Part shown: in pieces, positions 25,340-33,869 of the stretch | Position numbering within the stretch: the first letter of the stretch is position 1 | Layout: each line of letters opens with the position of its first letter | DNA from: Polyangiaceae bacterium | GTDB lineage: Bacteria; Myxococcota_A; Polyangia; Polyangiales; Polyangiaceae | Assembly: GCA_013214025.1 (NCBI GenBank) | Contig: JABSRN010000105.1 | Location: 1-51,901, forward strand | Direction of reading: 5' to 3' | Length of the DNA stretch: 51,901 bases | Translations under genes and position numbers: made by a program | The notes under the pieces: generated by a model | Database searches by the model: none | What the model saw: the letters and a program-made list of their open reading frames with translations, nothing else | Told to the model about the DNA's origin: nothing

Positions 25340-26665
25340 CTAGGAACGTCGGTGATTCCCTGGATTGGAGTTTCTGGCTTCGGCTTCTTTCGCGTCCTCG
25401 GCGGTAGTATCGACGACCCGCACTCGATCGCGGTCGGCCGACGTCTGTTGCTCCTCATCGAGATCGCCCTCTCGGCGCAGTTGCTGGATCCATCGCTCGC
25501 GCGCGTCGCCGAGGGAAGCGGAGCCCTGTTTGCCCGCGAGACGCAGGGTGGTGGCGGCGCCTCGTAAATTGGGAGTGGTAACGGCCGCCATGAGAGTGAG
25601 CAGGGTTGGAAGGATGACCTGCAGAAAGACGACGACCGTGATCTGAGCGATGGTCATGCCGACTTGGATGCCCACGATAAATAGGGTGCGAACGAGCCCC
25701 GGTAACAGCTCCAATCGCGCGTCCGAGTTACCGTAGGCGCGGGATTTCCGGTGGTGCCAGCTCAGCCAGCCCCGCCTTCGCCGCAATTGGCTGCGGGGGC
25801 GAGCGCCGTCCGGGTCGCCGGGTGATTCTTGCCGAGGCGGATCGGCGGGGGAACTGCGGTGAGAAGGCGCTGATTTCAGTTCGCCCTCGATCAGTGGAAG
25901 TATCCGTGCGGCACGCTCGTCGGGGTTGGGGGCCAGCATCTGTATGAGCACTTGAACCAGCCATTTCGGGACGCCGCTGCCGAGGGATGCCGTCACGTCA
26001 ATGGCCAAGCCCCTGTGGGGCAGGTCTTCGGGCTCGGTGTTCGTCAATAGCGACAAGGCGGTCGCACCGACCGAGTACACGTCGCTAACGGGGAGGGCGC
26101 GGCCCTGGAACTGTTCCGGGGCCATATAACCGAAGGTGCCGACTACGGTGCTGCCCCCGGCGGGTTTGAGGCTCGCGCGTACGGCGCCAAAGTCGATGAG
26201 TGCGTGGCGACCGTCGGCGCGAAGAAATACGTTGGACGGTTTGATATCTCGATGAATTACCGGCACGGGCCGGTTGTGCAAGTAATCAAGGATGATTGCG
26301 GCGTCCGCCAAAAACCGCAGGCACTGGCCGACGCCAAATGCTTGGCTGCGGCGCCACTCGGATAGCGGTGTGCCCTCGAGTTTTTCCATCACCAAGTACA
26401 GGCAGCCGCCCTCATCGAAATGGCCAAGGTGTGCGGGGAGCAGCTCGTGATCCAAGGTCGCGAGCACCTCTGCTTCTCTTTGGGCGAGCTCGACCGACTT
26501 CCAAGACTCAGCTCCCTTGATTTGGAAGCGTTTGATGGCGACCAGTTTGCCGTCGCGTTTGTCTACCGCTTCAAAGGTCGTGCCCTGGGACCCGTCGCCG
26601 ATGACGCGGCCGAGAGCGTAGCGGTCTCCGCCGACGTGCTGTTGAGGATCGGGCATGGTGGGCAC
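25340..26665 (-). CDS. Eukaryote-type Ser/Thr protein kinase with membrane-spanning C-terminus
   Basis: 441 residues. Kinase domain about 17-280: glycine loop VIGDGSQGTTFEAV, VAIK lysine, catalytic loop HRDIKPSNV, metal loop IDFGAV, activation segment TVVGTFGYMAPEQF and SVGATALSLL. A Pro/Ser/Arg-rich linker follows. A strongly hydrophobic stretch near 325-375 (LVRTLFIVGIQVGMTIAQITVV, then FLQVILPTLLTLMAAV) gives one or two membrane segments, and a charged tail ends the protein. Such kinases are abundant in myxobacteria. It lies six bases upstream-adjacent to a lipoprotein gene on the same strand, so the two may be co-transcribed. Confidence 0.93.
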   Translation of the reverse strand: MPTMPDPQQHVGGDRYALGRVIGDGSQGTTFEAVDKRDGKLVAIKRFQIKGAESWKSVELAQREAEVLATLDHELLPAHLGHFDEGGCLYLVMEKLEGTPLSEWRRSQAFGVGQCLRFLADAAIILDYLHNRPVPVIHRDIKPSNVFLRADGRHALIDFGAVRASLKPAGGSTVVGTFGYMAPEQFQGRALPVSDVYSVGATALSLLTNTEPEDLPHRGLAIDVTASLGSGVPKWLVQVLIQMLAPNPDERAARILPLIEGELKSAPSHRSSPADPPRQESPGDPDGARPRSQLRRRRGWLSWHHRKSRAYGNSDARLELLPGLVRTLFIVGIQVGMTIAQITVVVFLQVILPTLLTLMAAVTTPNLRGAATTLRLAGKQGSASLGDARERWIQQLRREGDLDEEQQTSADRDRVRVVDTTAEDAKEAEARNSNPGNHRRS

Positions 26666-26670
26666 AGCGG

Positions 26671-27312
26671 CTAGTTGTCGGCTGCGCCTTCGGCTATCCA
26701 GCGTGCCAGTATTAAGAATTCGAGTTCACCATTGCAGGCATCCACATGAGCTGCACCCCTAGGCATCGGATCGCCGCAAGGCTCGTCGCCCAGGGCGCCG
26801 GGCTCGGCGTTACAGTCGAGATCCGCGCCGGCTTGGCACCCCGACATCTTCCAGAGCATGAAGCTGTTGGCGGGATCCCCAGATGTGACGATGCTCATTC
26901 GGGGCGTCGTTCGGCTATCGATGTCCACGATCGCGTGATGAAGCCGGGTCGCATCGAGATCCAAACAGTCGGCATCGCCGTCGCAATTGTCCTCGGCGCC
27001 GAGGAACAGCTGGGCTTTGGGCTCGGTGGAGTCGTGACAGGCGCGCTCGGTGCAGCTGCCGTAAAACATTGGCATCAGGTCGCGACGAAGGCTGACGGGC
27101 TCGCTACCGCCCGTATCGCCCGTGTTCGTGGTGCTGGAGGTGTTTCCAGCGAGCAATTGGGAGTAGTCGACGGGGCAGGTGGTGAGTGCACTGCGTTCAC
27201 ATGCGGCGTCCACAGCTGGAGTGACGGGGGCTGAGTCGCAGCTGGCGGCGGGCAGAAGCGCGCAGATAGCGATGTAATACCCAGCAGTCCGAAATAATTT
27301 TTGCGACACCAA
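26671..27312 (-). CDS. Secreted lipoprotein with degenerate cytochrome c-like motif
   Basis: 213 residues. Signal peptide with lipobox: IAICALLPAASC, lipid Cys near 25. A Ser/Thr/Gly-rich spacer (NTSSTTNTGDTGG) is followed by a domain containing GSCTERACHD, a CX4CH sequence resembling the haem motif of myxobacterial outer-surface proteins (normally CXXCH). It ends MPRGAAHVDACNGELEFLILARWIAEGA, the methionine-to-tail pattern of small cytochrome c-like domains (MP...WI..GA). Whether haem is attached cannot be told. Function unknown. Encoded just upstream of the Ser/Thr kinase. Confidence 0.7.
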   Translation of the reverse strand: MVSQKLFRTAGYYIAICALLPAASCDSAPVTPAVDAACERSALTTCPVDYSQLLAGNTSSTTNTGDTGGSEPVSLRRDLMPMFYGSCTERACHDSTEPKAQLFLGAEDNCDGDADCLDLDATRLHHAIVDIDSRTTPRMSIVTSGDPANSFMLWKMSGCQAGADLDCNAEPGALGDEPCGDPMPRGAAHVDACNGELEFLILARWIAEGAADN

Positions 27313-27421
27313 TTCTCCTAGCCTAGGGTAGGAAACTTAGGCAAGGCGCCGCTCTGGAGCAAGCTCTACCGGAACGGAGCGGGGGCTTGCCTGGTGGCGG
27401 GAGTCCTGGCATGCCGGTGAG

Positions 27422-28090
27422 GTGTTACCCTGGGAGTTGCTCGACACTGCCACCACTCCCGACGGCGAAGGGGCACTCACGCTGAATCGCCGCGGCGACG
27501 AGTACGCCATCCGCATCGATGGACGGGAGCTAATGAGCAGCCGGCTGCACGGTTCCGAAGAGAGCCTTGCGGAGCTGGGCTGCGCTGCGGTGGGCAAATC
27601 AGCATGTCGAGTGCTCGTCGGTGGCCTCGGCATGGGTTTCACATTGGCCGCCTGTAATCAAGTGCTCAACGATCAGGCTCATATCGAGGTGGCCGAGCTC
27701 TTGCCCGCGGTGGTGTCTTGGAATCACGGCGAGCTCGGTCTGCTCGCGGGTTACCCCTTGAACGACCCGCGTGTCACGGTTCACGCCATCGACGTGCGCG
27801 GGATGATTGAGGCAGCGGAGGGACTCTACGACGTCATCTTGCTCGATGTAGACAATGGTCCTGAGGGTCTGACCCAAAAGAGCAATAGTTGGCTCTACCG
27901 ACCCAAAGGGTTGCGGCGCTGCCACCAAGCGCTCACCCCGCACGGCGTGCTCGCTGTGTGGTCGGTACATCCTGACGATGCGTTTGCGGTCCGTCTAGAA
28001 GCGCAAGGCTTCGAGGTGAGCACGCACCGAGTCGGAGCTCGAGGCGGCCGTCGTGGGACTCAACATACGATCTGGATCGCTCGTCGGTGA
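27422..28090 (+). CDS. Spermidine-synthase-like methyltransferase-fold protein
   Basis: 222 residues from GTG. LPWELLDTATTPDGEGALTL is followed by a beta strand pair like the N-terminal hairpin of spermidine synthases. RVLVGGLGMGFTLAA is the glycine loop of the Rossmann fold, HIEVAELLPAVVSW the acidic strand, and YDVILLDVDNGPEGLT the catalytic-loop region. The usual polyamine-binding aspartate pair is not clear (DVDN rather than D-x-x-D), so the substrate may not be a polyamine. Stand-alone gene, convergent with the oxygenase gene 36 bp downstream. Confidence 0.75.
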   Translation: MLPWELLDTATTPDGEGALTLNRRGDEYAIRIDGRELMSSRLHGSEESLAELGCAAVGKSACRVLVGGLGMGFTLAACNQVLNDQAHIEVAELLPAVVSWNHGELGLLAGYPLNDPRVTVHAIDVRGMIEAAEGLYDVILLDVDNGPEGLTQKSNSWLYRPKGLRRCHQALTPHGVLAVWSVHPDDAFAVRLEAQGFEVSTHRVGARGGRRGTQHTIWIARR

Positions 28091-28126
28091 TTGGCGCGTC
28101 GGTGGTTGGTGGGGCGTAGGAGTCGT

Positions 28127-29074
28127 TCATAAGATGGCATGACAAAAGTCTTGGAGACGATCTGGGGCGGTCCGCTTCGCTAGCGGCATGACGCTCACCA
28201 TGCGCTCCCAGTAATCGATATCGTAGTCTTCCAAGTATAGCTGGCCTGCCCATTGAGCGAGGGCAACCGCCAGTGTGGTTTCTTGAAGAAAGTCATCGCT
28301 ACGGTCGAGATCCGGGAGAGCACTGGCGAGCGCTGTTTCATAGCCGGCGGCAACGATATCGGGCGGGTAACCCCACCGCATCAACGCCATCGCCACGACG
28401 GACGCGCGGTAGCTGACTTGTTCGGGGTATTGTTGTTCGGCGCGTTCGGCAATGACCTGCACGGCCCTGGGAAGGTCGGAGAACTTCATGTTCTTGAAGA
28501 CGGCAGCAATGTGGTCTCCAAGGTGTTCGTTGTTGCCGACGTGCCAAAAGTTGAACACAACGCTGCGGCGTGAGTTTGTCGTCGGCGTCACCGAGTGATG
28601 GGAGCCGGGTCGCATGACGAAGCCGAAAGCGGTGTTGAAATCCGGCGGGAATTCGTGGGAGCTCGTGGCGTCGTCCTCGTTCGGATGGACTAGCAGCACC
28701 CCCCCGTCTGTGGGGCACCAATCGCGGTTGAGTTGCACAACCAGGCGGACCGCCTCAAAGCCTACGAGAGGTCGATCGCTGTGTGCGCCCACCCGTTGTC
28801 CGGGGGCCATGAGTTGCGCTGTCACGGCGACGTGGGGCCGCAGCTCCAGGTCGGTCAGCTTCGAGACTTTCCGGGTGAGCTGTGTTAGCAGTCGCGGGGC
28901 TACCTTGTCGCTAACATCGCAATTGCTCACTTCGTAAAACGAGCTGTCGTGGTCGTGCCAGGGCAGGCTCAGACCGAATATCGCTTCCAGCTCGGAACAA
29001 GTCGCCGGCGGCAGCGCGTTCCCCGACACGAAGAACGGAAACGGCGAGGATATCTGGCGCAGCTTATCGAGCAA
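28127..29074 (-). CDS. 2-oxoglutarate/Fe(II)-dependent oxygenase
   Basis: 315 residues. The double-stranded beta-helix core has the iron triad HSD (GAHSDRPLVGFEAVRLVVQL) and a distal His in GSHHSVTPTTNSRR, where the following Arg would hold 2-oxoglutarate, then SVVFNFWHVG. The pattern is that of prolyl-hydroxylase-like 2OG-FeII_Oxy_3 enzymes. The C-terminal 110 residues are helical and not assigned (ALMRWGYPPDIVAAGYETAL). It hydroxylates or desaturates an unknown substrate, possibly a peptide. Single gene; no recognisable precursor-peptide gene lies alongside. Confidence 0.85.
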   Translation of the reverse strand: MLDKLRQISSPFPFFVSGNALPPATCSELEAIFGLSLPWHDHDSSFYEVSNCDVSDKVAPRLLTQLTRKVSKLTDLELRPHVAVTAQLMAPGQRVGAHSDRPLVGFEAVRLVVQLNRDWCPTDGGVLLVHPNEDDATSSHEFPPDFNTAFGFVMRPGSHHSVTPTTNSRRSVVFNFWHVGNNEHLGDHIAAVFKNMKFSDLPRAVQVIAERAEQQYPEQVSYRASVVAMALMRWGYPPDIVAAGYETALASALPDLDRSDDFLQETTLAVALAQWAGQLYLEDYDIDYWERMVSVMPLAKRTAPDRLQDFCHAIL

Positions 29075-29171
29075 GGGGGGATCTCTCCCGTCACCGTAGC
29101 AGAAGCGCCGCGTAGTAGCAGAAGCGCGCTGTCCTGGCAGCGCCGTGTCTGCTGGATCAGTGCGTCACCAA

Positions 29172-29209
29172 CACGTCAGATCCGGGCGATGAACGCGCGA
29201 TCTGACGTG
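29172..29209. terminator. 11-bp hairpin downstream of lipoprotein gene
   Basis: CACGTCAGATC (29172-29182) and GATCTGACGTG (29199-29209) with a 16-base loop. It lies 14 bases beyond the stop of the minus-strand lipoprotein gene, so it probably ends that transcript. No T-run. Confidence 0.45.
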
Positions 29210-29222
29210 CAGTGACGGGCTA

Positions 29223-30002
29223 CTATCGAATTGTCTCGTCGAACTCGTGCGAGCTGATGCAGCGAGTTTCGCCGTTAGTGATAGCCAGGCTGGTGTCGTC
29301 GTCAATCTCGAAGAATGTCGCGGCCGTGAGGCTACCGGTGAAAGTATCGCCGGTGCGACCCATGGCGGATATATCGAGAGTACCCGTGTCGAGCTGGAAG
29401 GTCTTGGCACAGCTGGTGCTACCGCCGTCGGCCTCGAACGTGCAACCGGTGAAAAGGAACACGCAGGTTTCGCAATCGTCGTAGTTTTCGCCCACCAGTT
29501 GCATTGGCGAGTAGTCTACGGGATCATCGCTGGCGCCGCTCATCAGCTCCTCGCTACCGGCATCTCCTGACTTGTCGCCAGCATCGCCAGCATCGCCAGC
29601 ATCGCCAGCGTCGCCGTCGCCGCCGTCAGTGTCGGAACTCGCGCCATAACGGAATTCCATCAACAGACCATCGTAGGTGTCGCCGAGGTCGTTGTCGGCG
29701 TAGTAGGTGAGGACGTCGGCACCGAAGTCCGCATCCGTAAATGCGTCCACCGACAGACAACCATCGCCGCTGTCGACGACATTAGCTGCCGCGTCGCTGC
29801 CGCCGCTATCGGTACCAGCCTCGGTAGTGCCCCCAGTCCCACCGGTGGCTCCGGCTTCGGTAGTGCCTGTGCCACCGCTGCCACCCGTGTTGCCGCCATC
29901 GTCCGTTTGTCCGCGCTTGTCTACCACTGTGCACGCGAGCGAGGCTGCTACACAGACACCCGTAATCAACAGTGCGTTTATGTCCCGTCTAAGCTGAGTC
30001 AT
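29223..30002 (-). CDS. Gly/Thr/Asp-rich lipoprotein of unknown function
   Basis: 259 residues. Lipoprotein signal INALLITGVCVAASLAC. Long acidic and Gly/Thr-rich linkers (GGTGGTTEAG; later GDAGDAGDAGD) surround two modest domains. Several Cys are present (CETCVFLFTGCTF, SCAK, TRCISS), probably paired in the periplasm or at the cell surface. FLFTGCTFEADGGSTSCAKTF with a following beta-rich part suggests a small secreted beta-sandwich. No family recognised; typical of the surface lipoproteins of myxobacteria. Confidence 0.75.
   Translation of the reverse strand: MTQLRRDINALLITGVCVAASLACTVVDKRGQTDDGGNTGGSGGTGTTEAGATGGTGGTTEAGTDSGGSDAAANVVDSGDGCLSVDAFTDADFGADVLTYYADNDLGDTYDGLLMEFRYGASSDTDGGDGDAGDAGDAGDAGDKSGDAGSEELMSGASDDPVDYSPMQLVGENYDDCETCVFLFTGCTFEADGGSTSCAKTFQLDTGTLDISAMGRTGDTFTGSLTAATFFEIDDDTSLAITNGETRCISSHEFDETIR
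29581..29616 (-). repeat. 9-bp in-frame tandem repeat in lipoprotein gene
   Basis: Four units (GCATCGCCA three times, then one variant) encode the repeating Gly-Asp-Ala of the protein linker. The unit is a multiple of three, so copy changes only alter linker length. Confidence 0.8.
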
Positions 30003-30167
30003 TTAGTCTCCTTGGGCGCCACGTTTCGGCGGGGTCCTTCCCGCGGGGCAGCGCTCTCGCAGGGTACGACGGAGGGCCTCGGCGATTCATTCGAATCCGT
30101 ACAAATAGGGGAGAGTGCGGTGGGAGAATGTTCGATGTCGCTTTCTAACAAGCGGCACTTTGGCGGC

Positions 30168-31283
30168 CTATTTTTCGGCTTTCCCCCCCTCAGTTGGGTA
30201 TTTGCGCTTGCGCCATTCCTTGAGGCCTTCTTTTAGGATCGTGACCTTTTCAAAGCCGTTCTTCTTGAGCGCAGCAGCGAGCTTGGTGGATTCGGCCGTC
30301 GGGCACGAACAGTAAGCGATCAACCACGCGTCCCTCGGCAGTTCATCGAAATAAGGTTCGGGATCGTAGAAAGGCACGCTGACCGCGCCGGGGATGTGTT
30401 CGCGGGTGAACGCAGAGGGCGCTCGGGCGTCGAGCAATACCATTTTTGCGCCCCGCTCTATCTCGGGTTTGATGACGTCGATGGATGTTCGGCCGGGGTG
30501 CACGAGGAAGCCTTTGGGATCGGGACCGTCGGGGTTCATGGGTACTTCGCCCAGCGGCAGTGGTGGAACTTTGGCGTGTTTATGCTTCTTCTCTTTCGGC
30601 CGGGGGTTTTCCCAGTCGCGAAGTAGCGCGACTAGGTCCTCGATGCCGGCGGGCCCCAAAGTGTTCCAGAAGCCCGGCATGCCGGCGCCGCTGCGTCCCT
30701 GGGCGATGGCGTGGCGCAAGAAGCCGTTGTCGACTCGCTTGAGTAGTTCGGGGTTGCCGATGCCGACGTTGGCCCCGCCGACGCCTCGCTTGCCGTGACA
30801 GTCCACGCAGTTGTTGGTGTACAGAGCTTGTCCCCGATCGATGGAGCCCGTGCTCTTGTTGTTGTTGAGTCGACGCGCCTCGCTTGGCTTCCATTTACGG
30901 AGATAGGCGATGATGGCGTCGACCTCGGCCGGCGGCAGGGGACCCCCACGTTTTATCGACCAGGCGGACATCGTGGTATCGGTCCGGCCCTCGCTGATGG
31001 CGTGTCTCAACAGCTCGTCGCTGACGCTTGCCTGAAATTCCGGGTGCCCAAGAGCCGGTGCTTTGTCCGCGGCGTATCCTTCGCCCTCCATCCCATGGCA
31101 GACGGAGCACATTCGTTCGTAGCGTTCCTGACCGATGGGGGGTTGCCGTGATTCCGATTCCGTCGTCTTCTTGCAGCCGGGGATAATGACGGTACCCACC
31201 AGTAGCCAAGCTGTCGCGAACAGTAGCTTTTTGGGCGATGTGGCCGGCACGTCGGCGGACTGTGCCGCGCCGGGACGCATCAA
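30168..31283 (-). CDS. Di-haem cytochrome c fused to a rhodanese domain, lipoprotein
   Basis: 371 residues. A lipoprotein-type signal (LLVGTVIIPGC) is followed by two class I cytochrome c domains. The first has CSVCHGMEGEGY with distal Met in TMSAW, the second CVDCHGKRGVGG with Met in GMPGFWNTLG. After a Lys/Pro-rich linker (RPKEKKHKHAKVPP) a rhodanese-like domain follows (about 270-365): MVLLDARAPSAFTREHIPGA and AYCSCPTAES, where the loop holds two cysteines. It is exported and should transfer electrons, perhaps in sulfur chemistry. The start is ATG 31283 or the next codon; the 18 residues before the signal are unusually long. Confidence 0.88.
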   Translation of the reverse strand: MMRPGAAQSADVPATSPKKLLFATAWLLVGTVIIPGCKKTTESESRQPPIGQERYERMCSVCHGMEGEGYAADKAPALGHPEFQASVSDELLRHAISEGRTDTTMSAWSIKRGGPLPPAEVDAIIAYLRKWKPSEARRLNNNKSTGSIDRGQALYTNNCVDCHGKRGVGGANVGIGNPELLKRVDNGFLRHAIAQGRSGAGMPGFWNTLGPAGIEDLVALLRDWENPRPKEKKHKHAKVPPLPLGEVPMNPDGPDPKGFLVHPGRTSIDVIKPEIERGAKMVLLDARAPSAFTREHIPGAVSVPFYDPEPYFDELPRDAWLIAYCSCPTAESTKLAAALKKNGFEKVTILKEGLKEWRKRKYPTEGGKAEK

Positions 31284-31306
31284 TCAAGCGGTCCGTGTCG
31301 CTAAGA

Positions 31307-31329
31307 GCAGATCCTTAGAAAGGATCTGC
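31307..31329. terminator. Perfect 10-bp hairpin between RNA ligase-like and cytochrome genes
   Basis: GCAGATCCTT, loop AGA, AAGGATCTGC. It lies 108 bases after the phosphodiesterase stop and 24 bases before the cytochrome gene start (minus strand), so it may end the upstream transcript or regulate the next one. No T-run. Confidence 0.5.
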
Positions 31330-31436
31330 GACCGTCGTACATTGTGAGCAGCGATCAGAAAGCTCCGTGATGAGCAGCACCGGCTTGCCCTGGCTGGCCT
31401 TGGTCATGCTGGTGCTGCGGGGTTTTGGGAGCTGTT

Positions 31437-31997
31437 CTAGCCGCGAATACTGCTTTCGTCGGCGATTCGGAATAGCTGAGACTCCCGCGTCGGGTGCCAG
31501 GTATACAGAGCGATACGCGAAAGTGGTAACACGGGCTGCCCGAGATCGAGCCCATCGGCCCAGCGTAGTGCTTCGGCGCGTTGCTCGCGGGTGGCTCGCC
31601 GGTGCAGGCGAGCCAGGGTGACGTGGGGGAGTACCGGCCGAGTTTCAGCTGGGCGTTTGGCTGCTTCGAGCATGCGCGCGCGAAGATCGAACATGATATT
31701 GCGAAGCTCTGGGGTATCGTCGATTACGAGTGCGCTCAGCGCCGTGAAGCGTTGCGGATTGCCCATGGGCCGCACCGGTCCGAGAGTGATGTGTCCACGA
31801 CGCACCGGCCAAACAGAGGCGAGGGCGAAGGCTTTGTGGGCTTGGCTTTCTGTCACCGCTCCAAGAAAAGCCAGAGTCATGTGCCGGTCGATATCTTCGA
31901 AAGCTCGGACTTTGGCCGGAGGTGAAGGTATATGCGCGAAGCAAGGAGCTGTGTTGACAGGAAAGGCGATGAACCAGTTCGGCGTGGTCTCAGCCAT
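31437..31997 (-). CDS. thpR: RNA 2',3'-cyclic phosphodiesterase (2'-5' RNA ligase family)
   Basis: 186 residues, usual length for the family. Both catalytic HxTx motifs are present: HMTLAFLG near 39 and HVTLARLHRR near 125. It starts MAETTPNWFIAFPV, the first strand of the 2H phosphoesterase fold. It opens 2',3'-cyclic phosphates on RNA or, in some members, joins tRNA halves. Single gene. Confidence 0.9.
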   Translation of the reverse strand: MAETTPNWFIAFPVNTAPCFAHIPSPPAKVRAFEDIDRHMTLAFLGAVTESQAHKAFALASVWPVRRGHITLGPVRPMGNPQRFTALSALVIDDTPELRNIMFDLRARMLEAAKRPAETRPVLPHVTLARLHRRATREQRAEALRWADGLDLGQPVLPLSRIALYTWHPTRESQLFRIADESSIRG

Positions 31998-32158
31998 CGC
32001 ACCGGCTCCGGTTTATGCGGTGGTTATAATTTGGCATTGGTGTTGTGGTTCAGCTTTTTGCTCGCACACCAATCGCCGCTCAGCACGGGTGGCATGGCTT
32101 TCGGGGTGTTCGCGTCCTGTGCTATCTCAAGCTCAGTAGCTTTGCTCAGGAGTCAAGA

Positions 32159-32797
32159 ATGATAAAGCGAATCCGGTTTGCAATTCCAACCTTGGTGGCT
32201 TTGACGGCTTCCGCATACTCGATTTCCGCCAGCGCCGCATTGCCGGGACATGGCGGCAACTTGGTGTTCGGAGCCGAAAGACTGCTCGGGCTGCAACACG
32301 TGAGCGTGAACGAGGAGCGCCCCAATCAGCCCGATCGCGAATACGACTACAACGAGTTTACCCTCGGCTGGTCGCCCACAGGCTCGGCACTGACGGCCCC
32401 CCGCTTCGGATTTGATGCGTTTCTCAACAACGGCTTGAGCTTGGGAGTCTCTGGAGGGTACTTCAGCTTCGACGACAACGACAGAGACGACGATCGGTCG
32501 GGAGTTCTCTTCGCTCCTCGAGTTGGATATCTCTGGGATTTCACTGATAGCATTGGCTTCTGGCTGCGTGGTGGGCTGGGCTACTATTCTTTCGGGCGCG
32601 AGTACCATTTGAGCGGCATGGCGCTCGGAGGCGAAGGCGCATTTGTCTTCGCTCCGTCATCCAACTTCGCGTTCATGGTCGGCCCGTTCTTCGACGCAAC
32701 CGTGTTTGGGGAGCAGGAGCACCAGGCCGGCGATACTGACGAGCACTACCGCGTATTCGGCGTCTCTGGCGGTATCATGGGTTGGGTAGACGATTAG
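32159..32797 (+). CDS. Small outer-membrane beta-barrel-like protein
   Basis: 212 residues from ATG 32159, with AGGAG six bases ahead. Sec signal peptide IPTLVALTASAYSISASA. The mature part alternates polar and aromatic residues in short strands (GVSGGYFSFDDND, FAPRVGYLWDF, GFWLRGGLGYYSFG, NFAFMVGPFFDATVF), the pattern of an eight-stranded barrel. It ends with GGIMGWVDD rather than the usual terminal aromatic. Function unknown. Confidence 0.75.
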   Translation: MIKRIRFAIPTLVALTASAYSISASAALPGHGGNLVFGAERLLGLQHVSVNEERPNQPDREYDYNEFTLGWSPTGSALTAPRFGFDAFLNNGLSLGVSGGYFSFDDNDRDDDRSGVLFAPRVGYLWDFTDSIGFWLRGGLGYYSFGREYHLSGMALGGEGAFVFAPSSNFAFMVGPFFDATVFGEQEHQAGDTDEHYRVFGVSGGIMGWVDD

Positions 32798-33869
32798 GCG
32801 ACTCTGCGCGGGGCGGGGGGGAGCTGGCTCGTGCGCTCGGTGCTTAGGGAAAAGGTCTCGACGAGTCGCCGAAGTTGTTGCCCCTGACCCGCAAGATCGG
32901 TGACGCAGCCCGCGGTTTCTTCACGGGTGGCCGCGTAGCGATTCACTTGTTCGGTTATGGAGCCCTCCCGCTTGGTGACTAGCCGGATGTTATCCGTCTG
33001 GTCACCGACGCCGTCCGCGACTTGGTCAGTATCGGTGCCGATCTGTCGGATCTGCGCGACGATTTGTTCGAAGTTCTGACCTAGCACATCGTCCAGAGTG
33101 TCTAGGGCGTCGTTGAAGGCGTGTTAGACCCGCTTGAATGGCCCAGAGCTCGCGTTGGAGATACGCGCCGACCAGTCGCGCGCAGCGAGTCTTTCGAGCC
33201 CTCGTTGGGTCTCCTCAACGGGGGCATCGATGGCTTTCATCGTCGAACTCATGTCTCTCCACGCGCTCGCGGCAGGCTCCCCCCAGGTGGTGAGTACGAC
33301 CGCGAGCTCCGATGTGTCCGTCGTCGAGAGCCCGCGACATCCTACGACTTTCGTCTCGGTCCGCTTTGAGCGCGCTTCGCTTCGTTCAGGTCTCTGCAGA
33401 AGGCGTCGTTGGTGGGAAGAGCGTCGCTGGTCGTTTCCGCCCTCGCCTCCGACTGAATGGCGCCAGCGACCTGGTTGAGATGAGCTTGCAGAAGGCGGAA
33501 GCCAGGTTGGGCGTTGGCGAAGTCATCAGCTGCGTTCGGTGAGAAGGTCGCCGGGAATTCGCCGACGCGCATTCGTTGGACGGCCGTGGACAACTCCTCC
33601 AACGGCTCTGATACCTGACGGCGCAGCCAACTGAGTTGTAAAGCGATCAGCGGACTGGATTTGTTCCCCCCGCCAGGATTCGCGGCGCCGGTGAGAACCG
33701 CCTGGTAAACCACGGCAGCGAGCCCGGTGCCCGACAGGGGCGCGGTCGGGGCGATCTGATGCTGACGGGCCGGTTCTGGGTGCTGAGGCTGAGCGCCCAC
33801 GCCCGGTTTTTCCGGTAGTTGTTCAGACGGTAGGCAGGCTGAACAAAGCGTGCCAGCATGGCCGCTCAT
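32794..33869 (-). pseudogene. Methyl-accepting chemotaxis-type receptor, decayed
   Basis: Minus-strand pieces together trace an MCP. Around 33342-33720 a HAMP region is seen (WLRRQVSEPLEELSTAVQRM). About 33123-33240 reads APVEETQRGLERLAARDWSA and ends FKRV, then an in-frame TAA at 33124-33126. The same frame resumes HAFNDALDTLDDVLG and runs to the C-terminus with typical receptor-tail residues (ATREETAG, GQQLRRLVETF). At least one frameshift near 33300 and the stop break it. The conserved hairpin tip that contacts CheA/CheW is absent, so a stretch has also been deleted. The gene ends overlapping the barrel gene stop; thyA begins inside its 5' end. Confidence 0.7.

Noticed and set aside
28127-29074. 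2OG oxygenase considered as part of a modified-peptide (RiPP) cluster
   Set aside because: No radical-SAM enzyme, transporter or plausible short precursor gene lies nearby.
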